Source: a bacterium (GTDB lineage Bacteria > UBP4 > UBA4092 > JAOAEQ01). From it: a DNA stretch of 64,000 nucleotides. The stretch is taken from the NCBI GenBank assembly GCA_026416715.1, contig JAOAEQ010000002.1, forward strand, positions 34,255 through 98,254, in the 5' to 3' direction. Below, piece after piece: positions 53,755 through 62,545 of this stretch (position 1 is its first letter; each line of letters opens with the position of its first letter). A program made the translations under genes and the position numbers. The notes under the pieces were generated by a model. It saw only the letters and a list, made by a program, of their open reading frames with translations, had not been told where the DNA came from and ran no database searches.

Positions 53755-55971
53755 TTATGATCCATCATCAAATGGTAGCAAAATTTCGCGCGGTTTGCTT
53801 CCCCGCATCGGACCAACAATACCGTCGCGTTCCATTTGTTCGATCAACTTTCGTGCTCGAGGGTAACCGATTCCAAGTTGAGTCTGTAACATTGACGCAG
53901 ATGCCTGTCGTGTTTTCCGAACAATACGGACTGCTTCTTCGTAGAGTGCATCCGAAATGCCATTTACTCCTTCTTTTTCTTCTGTTTCTTCTGCTACAAG
54001 GTCGCTAAATGATGTAATCGCATAGTCTGGACCCCGCTGATTCCGAATGAATTCAGTCAGCTTTTCCATTTCAGCATCTGAAATGAACGAACCTTGAAGT
54101 CGATACGGTTTTGGCGTTCCGCCAGGAGAAAAAAGCATATCGCCGCGACCGAGTAACGCTTCTGCACCGGAACCATCGAGAATGGTTCTCGAATCAATTT
54201 TTGTTGAAACCTGAAACGCTATGCGCGATGGGAAATTCGCTTTAATCAAACCGGTAATAACATCTACCGAAGGCCGTTGTGTTGCCAGTACTAGATGAAT
54301 TCCGACCGCACGTGCCATCTGGGCTAATCGAGTTAATAAATCTTCATTATCGGTTCGCGCGACCATCATTAAATCTGCTAATTCGTCGATGATGATAACG
54401 ATTAGGGGGAGTTTTTCCATTGGCTGTTGGAGTAATAAATCTGGCGCATTTTTATCCAATGATTTCTGTCGTTCATACAGTGCATTGTATCCGGTTATAT
54501 CCCGAACTCCAACATCCGCAAAAAGATTGTATCTTCGTTCCATTTCACGTACCGCCCATTTTAATGCCAGACATGCTTTTTTGGCTTCCGTGACTACTGG
54601 AGTTAACAAATGCGGAATCTCGCTGAACATTGAGAGTTCAACTCGTTTCGGGTCAATCATAATAAACTTCACTTCATCTGGCGTAGCGTTATAGAGAATG
54701 CTAGCAATCATTGCGTTGATACATACACTTTTCCCGGAACCAGTGGTTCCGGCAACGAGTAAATGTGGCATTTTCGCTAAATCCGCTACATACGGTTCAC
54801 CGTCAATCGTTTTCCCGAGCGCTAACGCAAGTTTCGAATTGCATTTTCGGAACGCTTCAGAATCTAATATTTCGCGTAAAAGAACGGGGGTTGTAGTCCG
54901 ATTCGGAATCTCGATACCGACTGCCGCTTTCCCCGGTATCGGTGCAACAATGCGAATATGATGCGCTTTCATAGCGAGCGAAATATCATTCTGTAAACTG
55001 GTAATACTGCTGATTTTAACTCCGGGTGCCGGCTGTAACTCGTATCGGGTAACGACCGGACCGCGACTCACTTCAACCACTTTCGCTTCAATTCCGAAAT
55101 TGAGTAAGGTATCCTCGAGATTTTTCGATTCTTGCAGGATTTCTTCTTGAATTCGCGATTCTTCTTCTCCGGTCGGAAGTTGTAACAAATCAATCGGTGG
55201 AAGTTGGTATCCATCTTTACTAGCCGGTTTTTCAGCAGGTATCGGTTTTTCCGGTTTAACTCCTTTCTTTGCCGATTTATCCTGACCAACAACGGTTATT
55301 TTAGGTGGTGGTGAAACTTGCGGTGGAGACGGAGGAGTGGTTGTCTGCGGTTGCAGAGTTGGTTTGATTAACGGGTGAGCAGATTTATACGCTTTTCGTT
55401 TCTCCCGCCATTGCAGATACGCAGTTTGCAGTTTATTTTTCGCAAGAACCACATATTCAGAGAATAAAAATTCGGTACTTAATATGGTACCAATTACTAA
55501 AATCATACTAGCAAGGAGATACGCGCCAATCGTCCCAAACAAACGGGTTATCTGCAAAGAATAAGGATATCCAGAGGTGATAAATGCTCCGATTATGCCG
55601 CCATTATCAAAATTTTTCTGTTTCTGATACAGGTTATCAGATACTCCCGCATAGGGTAAACTTAATAACGTGCATAATGAAATGATAACCAAAATTCCAC
55701 CGATAAGTTTACCGGTTATATTCGTCGGCTGTTCTGCTTGTTTGAACTTACTTACACCCCAAAGGAATAACAATATCGGAATAACGAACGCAACATAATT
55801 TCCAAAAATAAAAAAGAGCAACCGAGAAATGAAATCACCAATGAGCCCAATCCAATTGTATTGCAAATCATACGTTGCCAGACTTAATAGAATAATCAAC
55901 GCACAGAAAAACAAGATTATACCGACAATTTCATTTTTAGTTTTCTTTTCTAATTCAGGGAAAAACTTCAT
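53755..55971 (-). CDS. ftsK: DNA translocase FtsK/SpoIIIE
   Basis: The 738-residue protein pumps chromosomal DNA at division. It has about four N-terminal membrane helices (residues 15-190), a Pro-rich linker (about 200-255), the alpha-beta motor with Walker A GTTGSGKS near residue 403 and Walker B PLIVIIIDELADLM, and a C-terminal winged-helix gamma domain (ASMLQTQLGIGYPRARKLIE) that reads the KOPS-type orienting sequences. Length is in the middle of the family. It follows rnj 90 bases downstream on the same strand. Confidence 0.96.
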   Translation of the reverse strand: MKFFPELEKKTKNEIVGIILFFCALIILLSLATYDLQYNWIGLIGDFISRLLFFIFGNYVAFVIPILLFLWGVSKFKQAEQPTNITGKLIGGILVIISLCTLLSLPYAGVSDNLYQKQKNFDNGGIIGAFITSGYPYSLQITRLFGTIGAYLLASMILVIGTILSTEFLFSEYVVLAKNKLQTAYLQWREKRKAYKSAHPLIKPTLQPQTTTPPSPPQVSPPPKITVVGQDKSAKKGVKPEKPIPAEKPASKDGYQLPPIDLLQLPTGEEESRIQEEILQESKNLEDTLLNFGIEAKVVEVSRGPVVTRYELQPAPGVKISSITSLQNDISLAMKAHHIRIVAPIPGKAAVGIEIPNRTTTPVLLREILDSEAFRKCNSKLALALGKTIDGEPYVADLAKMPHLLVAGTTGSGKSVCINAMIASILYNATPDEVKFIMIDPKRVELSMFSEIPHLLTPVVTEAKKACLALKWAVREMERRYNLFADVGVRDITGYNALYERQKSLDKNAPDLLLQQPMEKLPLIVIIIDELADLMMVARTDNEDLLTRLAQMARAVGIHLVLATQRPSVDVITGLIKANFPSRIAFQVSTKIDSRTILDGSGAEALLGRGDMLFSPGGTPKPYRLQGSFISDAEMEKLTEFIRNQRGPDYAITSFSDLVAEETEEKEGVNGISDALYEEAVRIVRKTRQASASMLQTQLGIGYPRARKLIEQMERDGIVGPMRGSKPREILLPFDDGS

Positions 55972-55984
55972 TACCCAATCGATC

Positions 55985-56050
55985 CAGACGGATGGTATCG
56001 GATATAAACGGACGAGTTTATCCGCATCGAGCCGTGGCTTGATCCGTCTG
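55985..56050. repeat. nested inverted repeat between rnj and ftsK
   Basis: CAGACGGAT (55985-55993) pairs with ATCCGTCTG (56042-56050). A smaller stem lies inside (GGATATAAA with TTTATCC). No U-tract follows, so it may fold in the transcript rather than end it. Confidence 0.6.
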
Positions 56051-56061
56051 CATATGTTTAT

Positions 56062-57723
56062 TTATAATTCGATTATAACCGGTAAAATCATTGGCCGTCG
56101 TTCTATTCGCTTATATAAGAATCGGCGAATCCCAGTCGTCACTTCACTTTTAACTATTGCCCATTCTGTTTTACTTTCTTTTGGAATTTCAGCCAGAATT
56201 TGTTTAACCAATTCTTGGGATTCAGCAATTAAATCGCCGGCTTCTTCCATAAATACGAATCCACGACTGACAATTTCTGGTTCCGCAACCAGTTCGCCAG
56301 TTAACCGATTGATGCCGATTACGATAATGAACATTCCGTCGGATGCCAGATGCAATCGGTCACGTAACACCGTATCTCCGACATCACCAACCCCTTTCCC
56401 ATCAACGAAAACGCGGTTCGCTGAGGTCTCTCCGACTTTCCGAATTGAATTCGGGGTTAATTCAATTATATCACCATCTTCAACAATGAGGGTATGGTTG
56501 GCGGGGATTCCAATCTGTTGTGCTAGTTGAACATGATAAAATAAATGGCGATACTCACCATGAACTGGAATGAAATATTTCGGTCGAACCATATTGAGCA
56601 TGAGTTTCTGTTCTTCTTGCGAAGCATGACCAGAAACATGGATTTCTGAAACCCGTTCATAATATACTTCGGCACCACGTCGGAATAAATGATTTATTGT
56701 TCGGGCGATAGATTTTTCATTTCCCGGAATAACCCGAGCGGAAATGATTACCGTATCCCCAGGATTAATTTTAATCTGTTTATGTTCATTCATCGCAAGT
56801 CGCGCCAGAACTGACATCGGTTCCCCTTGACTGCCAGTAGTTATTATCACCGTTTTATCCGGCTGAATCCGTTGGATATCTCCAAATTGAACGAAAGTAT
56901 TTTCCGGAATAGATAAATACCCAAGGTCAGCAGCGATACGAACATTACTGGTCATACTTTTCCCAGTTACTGCTACTGACCGGCCATATTTATATGCTTT
57001 ATCAATAATCTGCTGTACTCGATGGATATTGCTGGAGAAGGTTGCCGCGATAATTCTACCTTTCGCTTGAGCAAAAATCGTATCGAGAGTATCGCCAATA
57101 TCTTTTTCGGACAGGGTATATCCTTCCCGTTCAACGTTAGTACTATCAGATAATAATAAGAGTACTCCTTGTTCACCTAACTCAGTAAACTTATGCAAAT
57201 CCATTAACTCGCCATCAACCGGAGTTGGGTCAATTTTAAAATCGCCACTGTGCACAATGGTTCCTATTGGAGTATGAATCCCTAATCCGACACCATCAAC
57301 GATACTATGCGTCACCCGGATAAACTCAATGCGAAAATCACCGAGAATAATCTGGTCGCGTGGTTTAACGATGTTCCGTTGTGTTTGGTCAAGTAAATCG
57401 AATTCCCGCAGTTTCGGTTCAATCAGCCCAAGAGTCAATCGCGTTCCATAAAGCGGAACATTAAGTTGCTGTAAGAAAAATGGTAACGCACCGACGTGGT
57501 CTTCATGCCCATGAGTAAGAATAATTCCACGAAGTTTATCTTTTCGTTCTAGCAGATAGGTTATTTCCGGAATGATTAAATCTACGCCGGGGGTCTCTTC
57601 TTCCGGAAACATCACACCACAATCGATTACAATGATATCGTTTGCGGATTCGAATACCATCATATTCATTCCGATTTCGCCTAATCCACCTAGCGGAATG
57701 AACCGAATTGAAGAAGATTCCAT
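56062..57723 (-). CDS. rnj: ribonuclease J
   Basis: The 553-residue metallo-beta-lactamase/beta-CASP RNase matures and degrades RNA. Seen are the N-terminal IRFIPLGGLGEIGMNMM, the metal motif LTHGHEDHVGALPFFL near residue 75, the beta-CASP segment IIAATFSSNIHRVQQIIDKA, VHVSGHASQEE, and the C-terminal small domain. The length matches RNase J1/J2. ftsK follows on the same strand. Confidence 0.96.
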   Translation of the reverse strand: MESSSIRFIPLGGLGEIGMNMMVFESANDIIVIDCGVMFPEEETPGVDLIIPEITYLLERKDKLRGIILTHGHEDHVGALPFFLQQLNVPLYGTRLTLGLIEPKLREFDLLDQTQRNIVKPRDQIILGDFRIEFIRVTHSIVDGVGLGIHTPIGTIVHSGDFKIDPTPVDGELMDLHKFTELGEQGVLLLLSDSTNVEREGYTLSEKDIGDTLDTIFAQAKGRIIAATFSSNIHRVQQIIDKAYKYGRSVAVTGKSMTSNVRIAADLGYLSIPENTFVQFGDIQRIQPDKTVIITTGSQGEPMSVLARLAMNEHKQIKINPGDTVIISARVIPGNEKSIARTINHLFRRGAEVYYERVSEIHVSGHASQEEQKLMLNMVRPKYFIPVHGEYRHLFYHVQLAQQIGIPANHTLIVEDGDIIELTPNSIRKVGETSANRVFVDGKGVGDVGDTVLRDRLHLASDGMFIIVIGINRLTGELVAEPEIVSRGFVFMEEAGDLIAESQELVKQILAEIPKESKTEWAIVKSEVTTGIRRFLYKRIERRPMILPVIIEL

Positions 57724-58110
57724 AACGTAAATTAAACTAACAAATTTTTCTGTTTCAAACTATCTAGATAATTTTTTGTTCTTTCGTTCTTATATAATAG
57801 ATTGGTGATTGTACCATTTAACTCATTTTACCTAGATATCACTAATGATTATAGCATAGGAAACAAAAAAAGCGAACCCTGTTTGTTAGCTGAATATACA
57901 GACAGCATTTTCGAATGAAGTTATCGTTTCTATGTTGTTTTCAAATTCCAAAATAGAGCAAGATATACTCCATCTGAAAATAAATGGATTTTGCAATGAA
58001 TAGCTCCTATTGCAGAAAATCAAAGTGACCTGCATTCATTTTGATCGGATTGCGTGTTTTGCAAGAAACTCACGTCTATCGCAATTGATTTTTCCGTTTC
58101 TCTGTTTTTT
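57724..58110. other. 387-bp gap between rnj and hypD
   Basis: No gene is visible and no strong hairpin or promoter can be named. It should contain the end of the hyp transcript and the start of the rnj one. AT-rich. Confidence 0.5.
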
Positions 58111-59211
58111 TCAGTTTCTCTTATACTTATAATATGCCGCACAGGTTCCTTCGCTCGAAACCATACACGGTCCAATCGGGTTGTCTGGAGTACATTTTTT
58201 TCGGAATAACGCGCATTCCGGCGGGGTGATTATTCCACGAAGTACTTCACCGCAGCGACATGGCGAAGAACGATGGACGGCAGATGACAGACGAATATTA
58301 GGTACTGTTTCTAAAATATTAAACCGTAAATATGGTTTGGTTAAGTTCAATCCGCTATTAGGAATCGTTCCCAACCCGCGCCAAGTGGTATCCGCTGGCT
58401 CGAAAACTTCATATAACATCTGACGCGCTTTCGGATTTCCTTCTGGTTTAACCACACGCTGATATTGAATTTCAACGCATGGATTCTGGTCAACAATCTG
58501 ATGGAGTAACATTACAATCGCCTGCAGAATATCTAACGGTTCGAATCCCGCAATAACGCAGCCGACTCGATATTGTTCTGGGATAAATTGATATGGTTTA
58601 GCGCCGATAACGGCGCTCACATGCCCCGGACAGATGAATCCGTTTATATTCACTTCTCCCGATTCGAGCAGAGCCCGCATCGCCGGAGGAATAAGTTTAT
58701 GTGCCGGATAAATGAAAAAATTATTAATCTTACTCTGTGCAGCTAGCTGGAGCGTAGCAGCTACCGTTGGCGACGTTGTCTCAAATCCGACCGCGAAAAA
58801 GATTACTTTCTTCTCCGGATTATTTTTAGCGATTTCTAATGCATCTAAACAGGAATACACAACGCGAACATCCTTACCGTTAGCTTTTTGCTCTTGCAAC
58901 GATGAATTCGTCCCGGGAACGCGGAGCATATCTCCGAAGGTCGTAAAAATAATTGATTCGAGTTCAGTTAACGAAATCGCAGTATCAATATCTTGCTGCG
59001 TGGTAACACAGACTGGACAGCCTGGACCAGAGAGAAGTTTGATATTCTTCGGTAATAGGTCTCGAATTCCAAATTTAAATATCGTAACGGTATGTGTTCC
59101 GCAAACTTCCATTAACTGAATTGGTTTCCCAATTTGCTGAGAATAGCGGGCAATTTGCGCTAAAATCCCTTTTGCGATTGTTCTATTCCGAAATTCATCG
59201 GTAAATTTCAT
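58111..59211 (-). CDS. hypD: hydrogenase maturation protein HypD
   Basis: The 366-residue Fe-S protein assembles the Fe(CN)2CO unit of [NiFe]-hydrogenases with HypC. It has MEVCGTHTVTIFKFGIR near residue 38, LSGPGCPVCVTTQQDID, FAVGFETTSPTVAATLQ, the cluster cysteines at the C-terminus (SSPCRCGEVLRGIITP, ECALFRKKC) and normal length. It is the last gene of hypA-F-C-D; hypE is not adjacent. Confidence 0.96.
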   Translation of the reverse strand: MKFTDEFRNRTIAKGILAQIARYSQQIGKPIQLMEVCGTHTVTIFKFGIRDLLPKNIKLLSGPGCPVCVTTQQDIDTAISLTELESIIFTTFGDMLRVPGTNSSLQEQKANGKDVRVVYSCLDALEIAKNNPEKKVIFFAVGFETTSPTVAATLQLAAQSKINNFFIYPAHKLIPPAMRALLESGEVNINGFICPGHVSAVIGAKPYQFIPEQYRVGCVIAGFEPLDILQAIVMLLHQIVDQNPCVEIQYQRVVKPEGNPKARQMLYEVFEPADTTWRGLGTIPNSGLNLTKPYLRFNILETVPNIRLSSAVHRSSPCRCGEVLRGIITPPECALFRKKCTPDNPIGPCMVSSEGTCAAYYKYKRN

Positions 59212-59269
59212 ACAGGAACTTGGTTTTTATAGAGTTAAATTATACTGTCGCACGCGAATTGATACTGGC

Positions 59270-59306
59270 GCGGAACCAGTGTGGGTTAAAGGCACACTGG
59301 TTCCGC
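59270..59306. repeat. perfect 14-bp hairpin between hypC and hypD
   Basis: Arms 59270-59283 and 59293-59306 are perfect reverse complements with a 9-base loop. It is inside the operon and not followed by a U-tract, so it could be a processing site or a stabilising stem for one gene. Confidence 0.85.
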
Positions 59307-59356
59307 CTCGCTTTGAATTCGATCCTGATTGTGAATTAACTTGGATTTAGTTTACC

Positions 59357-59584
59357 CTATGTATTGGGTTCAAGTTCTGCAAGTTGCCGAAGTAGAGTTA
59401 AGGTTTCTTTCGCATCCTGTTCATCCATTTTTTGGATAGCGAACCCAGAATGGAGAAGCACGTAATCGCCAACCGTAACATTTTCAACCAATTGCAGCGA
59501 TACCGGACGGAGGACTCCACCAATATCAACTATTGCAGTTAACCCTTCAATTTTAATTATTTTCCCCGGAATACCTAAACACAT
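59357..59584 (-). CDS. hypC: hydrogenase maturation chaperone HypC
   Basis: The 75-residue protein starts MCLGIPGKIIKIEG, with the essential Cys2, and ends in a helix. It carries the Fe unit from HypD to the large subunit. The ATG at 59584 is the only start that puts Cys in position 2; the frame opens 12 codons earlier. It lies 32 bases after hypF. Confidence 0.95.
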   Translation of the reverse strand: MCLGIPGKIIKIEGLTAIVDIGGVLRPVSLQLVENVTVGDYVLLHSGFAIQKMDEQDAKETLTLLRQLAELEPNT

Positions 59585-59616
59585 ACGGAAAAACGTAAGA
59601 ACGGAAGAACTTAAAT

Positions 59617-61956
59617 TCAAAACATCCGTATTGTTCTTTCGTTTTCACCTTCCTTTGTTCTTTCTTGATTGATTTGAGCATTAGCAACAACCACTTGACC
59701 GAATGAAACGCAAGCGTCGTTCGGTGGCATTTGCTGATGCGTATACACCTTAAACTTTAATTCTTGCAATCGTTCGATTAATCGAGATACTATAATCCGA
59801 TTTTGGAACGTTCCGCCACTTAACGCGACCGAATTCAATCCGGTTTGGTTTCGAATTCGTTGCGCGATATCGACGGCAAACGCAACGACCGTATTATGGA
59901 ACTTCGCCGCAATGACCGAAGTTGGAACTCGTTGTTTGAGTTCAGTAACGATTTCTTCGAACATTGGCCTGCAACTAATCATCAATTGATTTTCTTGTTC
60001 GTTTATTCTATATGAATATTGTTCAGGAACGTTTTCATCAACAGCCATTTCAAGTTCTATCGCAGGTTGCGCTTCATAAGTTGCAGTCAATCGTATCCCT
60101 ATCAGCGCACTTACCGCATCAAATAATCGTCCTGCGCTGGAACATAACGGTGCATTGATTTTCTTTTCGATTATCCGAATTATAAGTTGAAGTTTATCTT
60201 CATCCATTGCTTTCACAAGCGGAATATCAAGATTCGCTATGTCATTTCCGTAGATAGCATAGAGATAACTTAATGCCATCCGCCAGTTTTCTGCAGCAGC
60301 AACATCTCCGCCGGGTAACGGGATATATTCAAGATGCGCTATCCGGTCGAACTCCCGTTCATCAGCGAGCAAAAATTCGCAACCCCAGATATTGCCATCG
60401 GTGCCGTATCCGGTACCATCCATCGCAATGCCAATAACTTTCTCATCTACTTGGTTTTCAGCAATGACACTAGCGATATGTGCATGGTGATGTTGAACCT
60501 GAACCCCTTGCATTCGTTGAGTCTGGCTAGCGATTTTTTCGACTGCAAATTGGGTAGATAAATAATCCGGATGTAAATCGAAGGCAATAACCTGTGGTTT
60601 AATCCGGAATAATTTTTCAAACCGAGCTATTGTCTCCTGATAGAACACAAACGTTTCAGCGGATTTCAAATCGCCGATATGTTGACTGATAAACGCAAAT
60701 TCGCCTTTAGTCAAACAGAAGGTATTCTTCAATTCCGCACCACAACCGAGAATCTCTGGCATTGGTGTCGCTAACCGGATGGGTATCGGAGCATATCCAC
60801 GAGCGCGACGCAAAACAATCGGCTTCCGATTGACCACCATCGCAATCGAATCATCGCAGCGATGATAGATATCACGATTATGTACAAGATAACCATCTAC
60901 CATGTCAACAAAGGTTTTTAGTGCAACTTTATTCTCAATAACAATCGGTTCATCGCTGATATTCCCGCTGGTCATAACCAACGCAATAAAATTATTATCC
61001 TGAAATAAGAGATGATGTAACGGTGCATAGGGTAGCATCACACCGAAATAATTATTGTTTGGAGCTACTGCTTCGGAAATAAAATTAACTTTTTTCTTTT
61101 TCCTCAATAACACTATCGGCCGCTGCACACTGGATAATAATTGTTCTTCTGCCGGAGATATTTCGCAATATCGCCGAATAGTCGGTATATCTCCGCTCAT
61201 TATCGCAAACGGTTTTGCTTCTCGTTTTTTTCGAGCACGTAACTGTCGAACCGCAGTATCATTCGTTGCGTCGCAAACCAGATGGAATCCGCCGATTCCT
61301 TTAACCGCAATGATTTCTCCTTGTTTCAAGCGTTGAATCGTCATAATAATCGCATCAGAAGTAGCAATCTTCTTACCAGTTTTATCTAGGAGGGTATAAT
61401 GAGGACCACACTCGGGACAACAGTTCGGTTGCGTATGATATCTTCGATGATGGAGATTGTGATATTCTGCTTCACAACGTGAACACATTTGAAACTTCTG
61501 CATGGTTGTCTGCTTGCGGTCATACGGGATATCACGGATGATAGTGAATCGAGCACCGCAATTGACGCAGTTAATAAACGGATAGCGATATCTTCGGTCG
61601 GCAGGATTAAGGAGTTCCGCAACACAATCATCACAGACGCAGATATCCGCTGGGATATGAACAAGTTTATCATCCGCTTTTTCGCTCGGACGAACGATAA
61701 ACTCGGTTTCACCTAATTGTGGCAAATCGGTAATCGTAAATCGTTCAATATGGGCTAACGGCGGATGAGTGGTAGTAGCTTCTTTAATAAATGCCGTAAG
61801 CGATTCCGCTGAACCTTCCGCTTCAATAACCAGCCCTTGCGTGGTGTTCATCACCCAACCGGCAACCCCATGTTTAATTGCTAACCGATGAATAAACGGG
61901 CGGTAACCGACTCCCTGAACCACGCCTTGGAGAACGATACGGGAACGTCTATTCAT
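59617..61956 (-). CDS. hypF: carbamoyltransferase HypF
   Basis: The 779-residue protein makes the thiocarbamate on HypE that becomes cyanide. It has an N-terminal acylphosphatase domain (QGVVQGVGYRPFIHRLAI near 10), zinc-finger Cys pairs (CDDCVAELL, CVNCGARF, CSRCEAEYH, CCPECG near 106-180), a YrdC domain (IAVKGIGGFHLVCDATND) and a Kae1-like domain (AMDGTGYGTDGNIWGCEFL). Length and order are normal. It is the second gene of hypA-F-C-D. Its partner HypE is not in the window. Confidence 0.96.
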   Translation of the reverse strand: MNRRSRIVLQGVVQGVGYRPFIHRLAIKHGVAGWVMNTTQGLVIEAEGSAESLTAFIKEATTTHPPLAHIERFTITDLPQLGETEFIVRPSEKADDKLVHIPADICVCDDCVAELLNPADRRYRYPFINCVNCGARFTIIRDIPYDRKQTTMQKFQMCSRCEAEYHNLHHRRYHTQPNCCPECGPHYTLLDKTGKKIATSDAIIMTIQRLKQGEIIAVKGIGGFHLVCDATNDTAVRQLRARKKREAKPFAIMSGDIPTIRRYCEISPAEEQLLSSVQRPIVLLRKKKKVNFISEAVAPNNNYFGVMLPYAPLHHLLFQDNNFIALVMTSGNISDEPIVIENKVALKTFVDMVDGYLVHNRDIYHRCDDSIAMVVNRKPIVLRRARGYAPIPIRLATPMPEILGCGAELKNTFCLTKGEFAFISQHIGDLKSAETFVFYQETIARFEKLFRIKPQVIAFDLHPDYLSTQFAVEKIASQTQRMQGVQVQHHHAHIASVIAENQVDEKVIGIAMDGTGYGTDGNIWGCEFLLADEREFDRIAHLEYIPLPGGDVAAAENWRMALSYLYAIYGNDIANLDIPLVKAMDEDKLQLIIRIIEKKINAPLCSSAGRLFDAVSALIGIRLTATYEAQPAIELEMAVDENVPEQYSYRINEQENQLMISCRPMFEEIVTELKQRVPTSVIAAKFHNTVVAFAVDIAQRIRNQTGLNSVALSGGTFQNRIIVSRLIERLQELKFKVYTHQQMPPNDACVSFGQVVVANAQINQERTKEGENERTIRMF

Positions 61957-62028
61957 AAAAAAACAAACCGCGAAGACGCTCGGTTGTGCAGAAATGCAAA
62001 TAAAATGAGCGCTAATTGCAGTTAGCTT

Positions 62029-62271
62029 CTATTCAATATCCAGGTTGGTGATGGTGATTTCGGTTCCTGGCACTTCGGTAACAACTATGTTTGCGGTTGC
62101 AGCAATCGTTTCTTTCGCTACGATTTCGAATGCTCCTTGCAAGGTTTCTGGTTTCAGATAGTTTAGTTGCCCGAGGGTAACATAGATAGCCGCTATTTTT
62201 TTCGCCTGATGTTTTTCTGCTTCTGCAAGTGCCGTTTTTAAAATATTCTCTGCTATTCCAAACTCATGCAT
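62029..62271 (-). CDS. hypA: HypA-like nickel-insertion protein lacking the zinc loop
   Basis: The 80-residue protein begins MHEFGIAENILKTALAEAEK with the nickel-binding Met-His-Glu start and contains IYVTLGQLNYLKPETLQGAF, as in HypA. Normal HypA (about 113 residues) then has a zinc domain with two CxxC pairs, and ends in a short beta-strand. Here the sequence goes directly from IVVTEVPG to the terminal TEITITNLDIE, which looks like that last strand. So about 30 residues with all cysteines appear to be absent. No frameshift is visible. It is the first gene of the hyp set; hypF follows 72 bases later. It may still deliver nickel, or it may be a divergent paralog. Confidence 0.8.
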   Translation of the reverse strand: MHEFGIAENILKTALAEAEKHQAKKIAAIYVTLGQLNYLKPETLQGAFEIVAKETIAATANIVVTEVPGTEITITNLDIE

Positions 62272-62438
62272 AAACGTTAATATATAAAAATTAAAAATGT
62301 ATCCAATAATTCTTTAGATATTATACCATATTCAGCAAACCATGAATGATTCAAACTTGCAACATACATAAAATCAGACATTTCCGGATTTTAATGGTAC
62401 ACTGGAACCGATACCTAGATATCGCTTATTATTTACTT
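62272..62438. other. short divergent gap before the SBBP gene
   Basis: No gene. It should hold the hyp promoter; none is clear. The downstream SBBP promoter is listed separately. Confidence 0.4.
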
Positions 62439-62468
62439 GACAATCTTCTCTAAATAGGCATATAGTTA
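62439..62468 (+). promoter_or_regulatory. sigma70-type promoter of the SBBP-repeat gene
   Basis: TTGACA (62439-62444) and TATAGT (62463-62468) are separated by 18 bases, about 78 bases before the ATG. Confidence 0.65.
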
Positions 62469-62545
62469 CATAGTGATATTACATCACTCGTGTCTCATTA
62501 AAGTTCAAAATTCAGGGAATTGATTTATAAAGGAGATTATAGTTT

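Noticed and set aside
62029..62271. hypA truncated by a frameshift
   Set aside because: The protein ends in a plausible HypA last strand, and no zinc-domain codons follow in another frame, so a deletion fits better than a frameshift.
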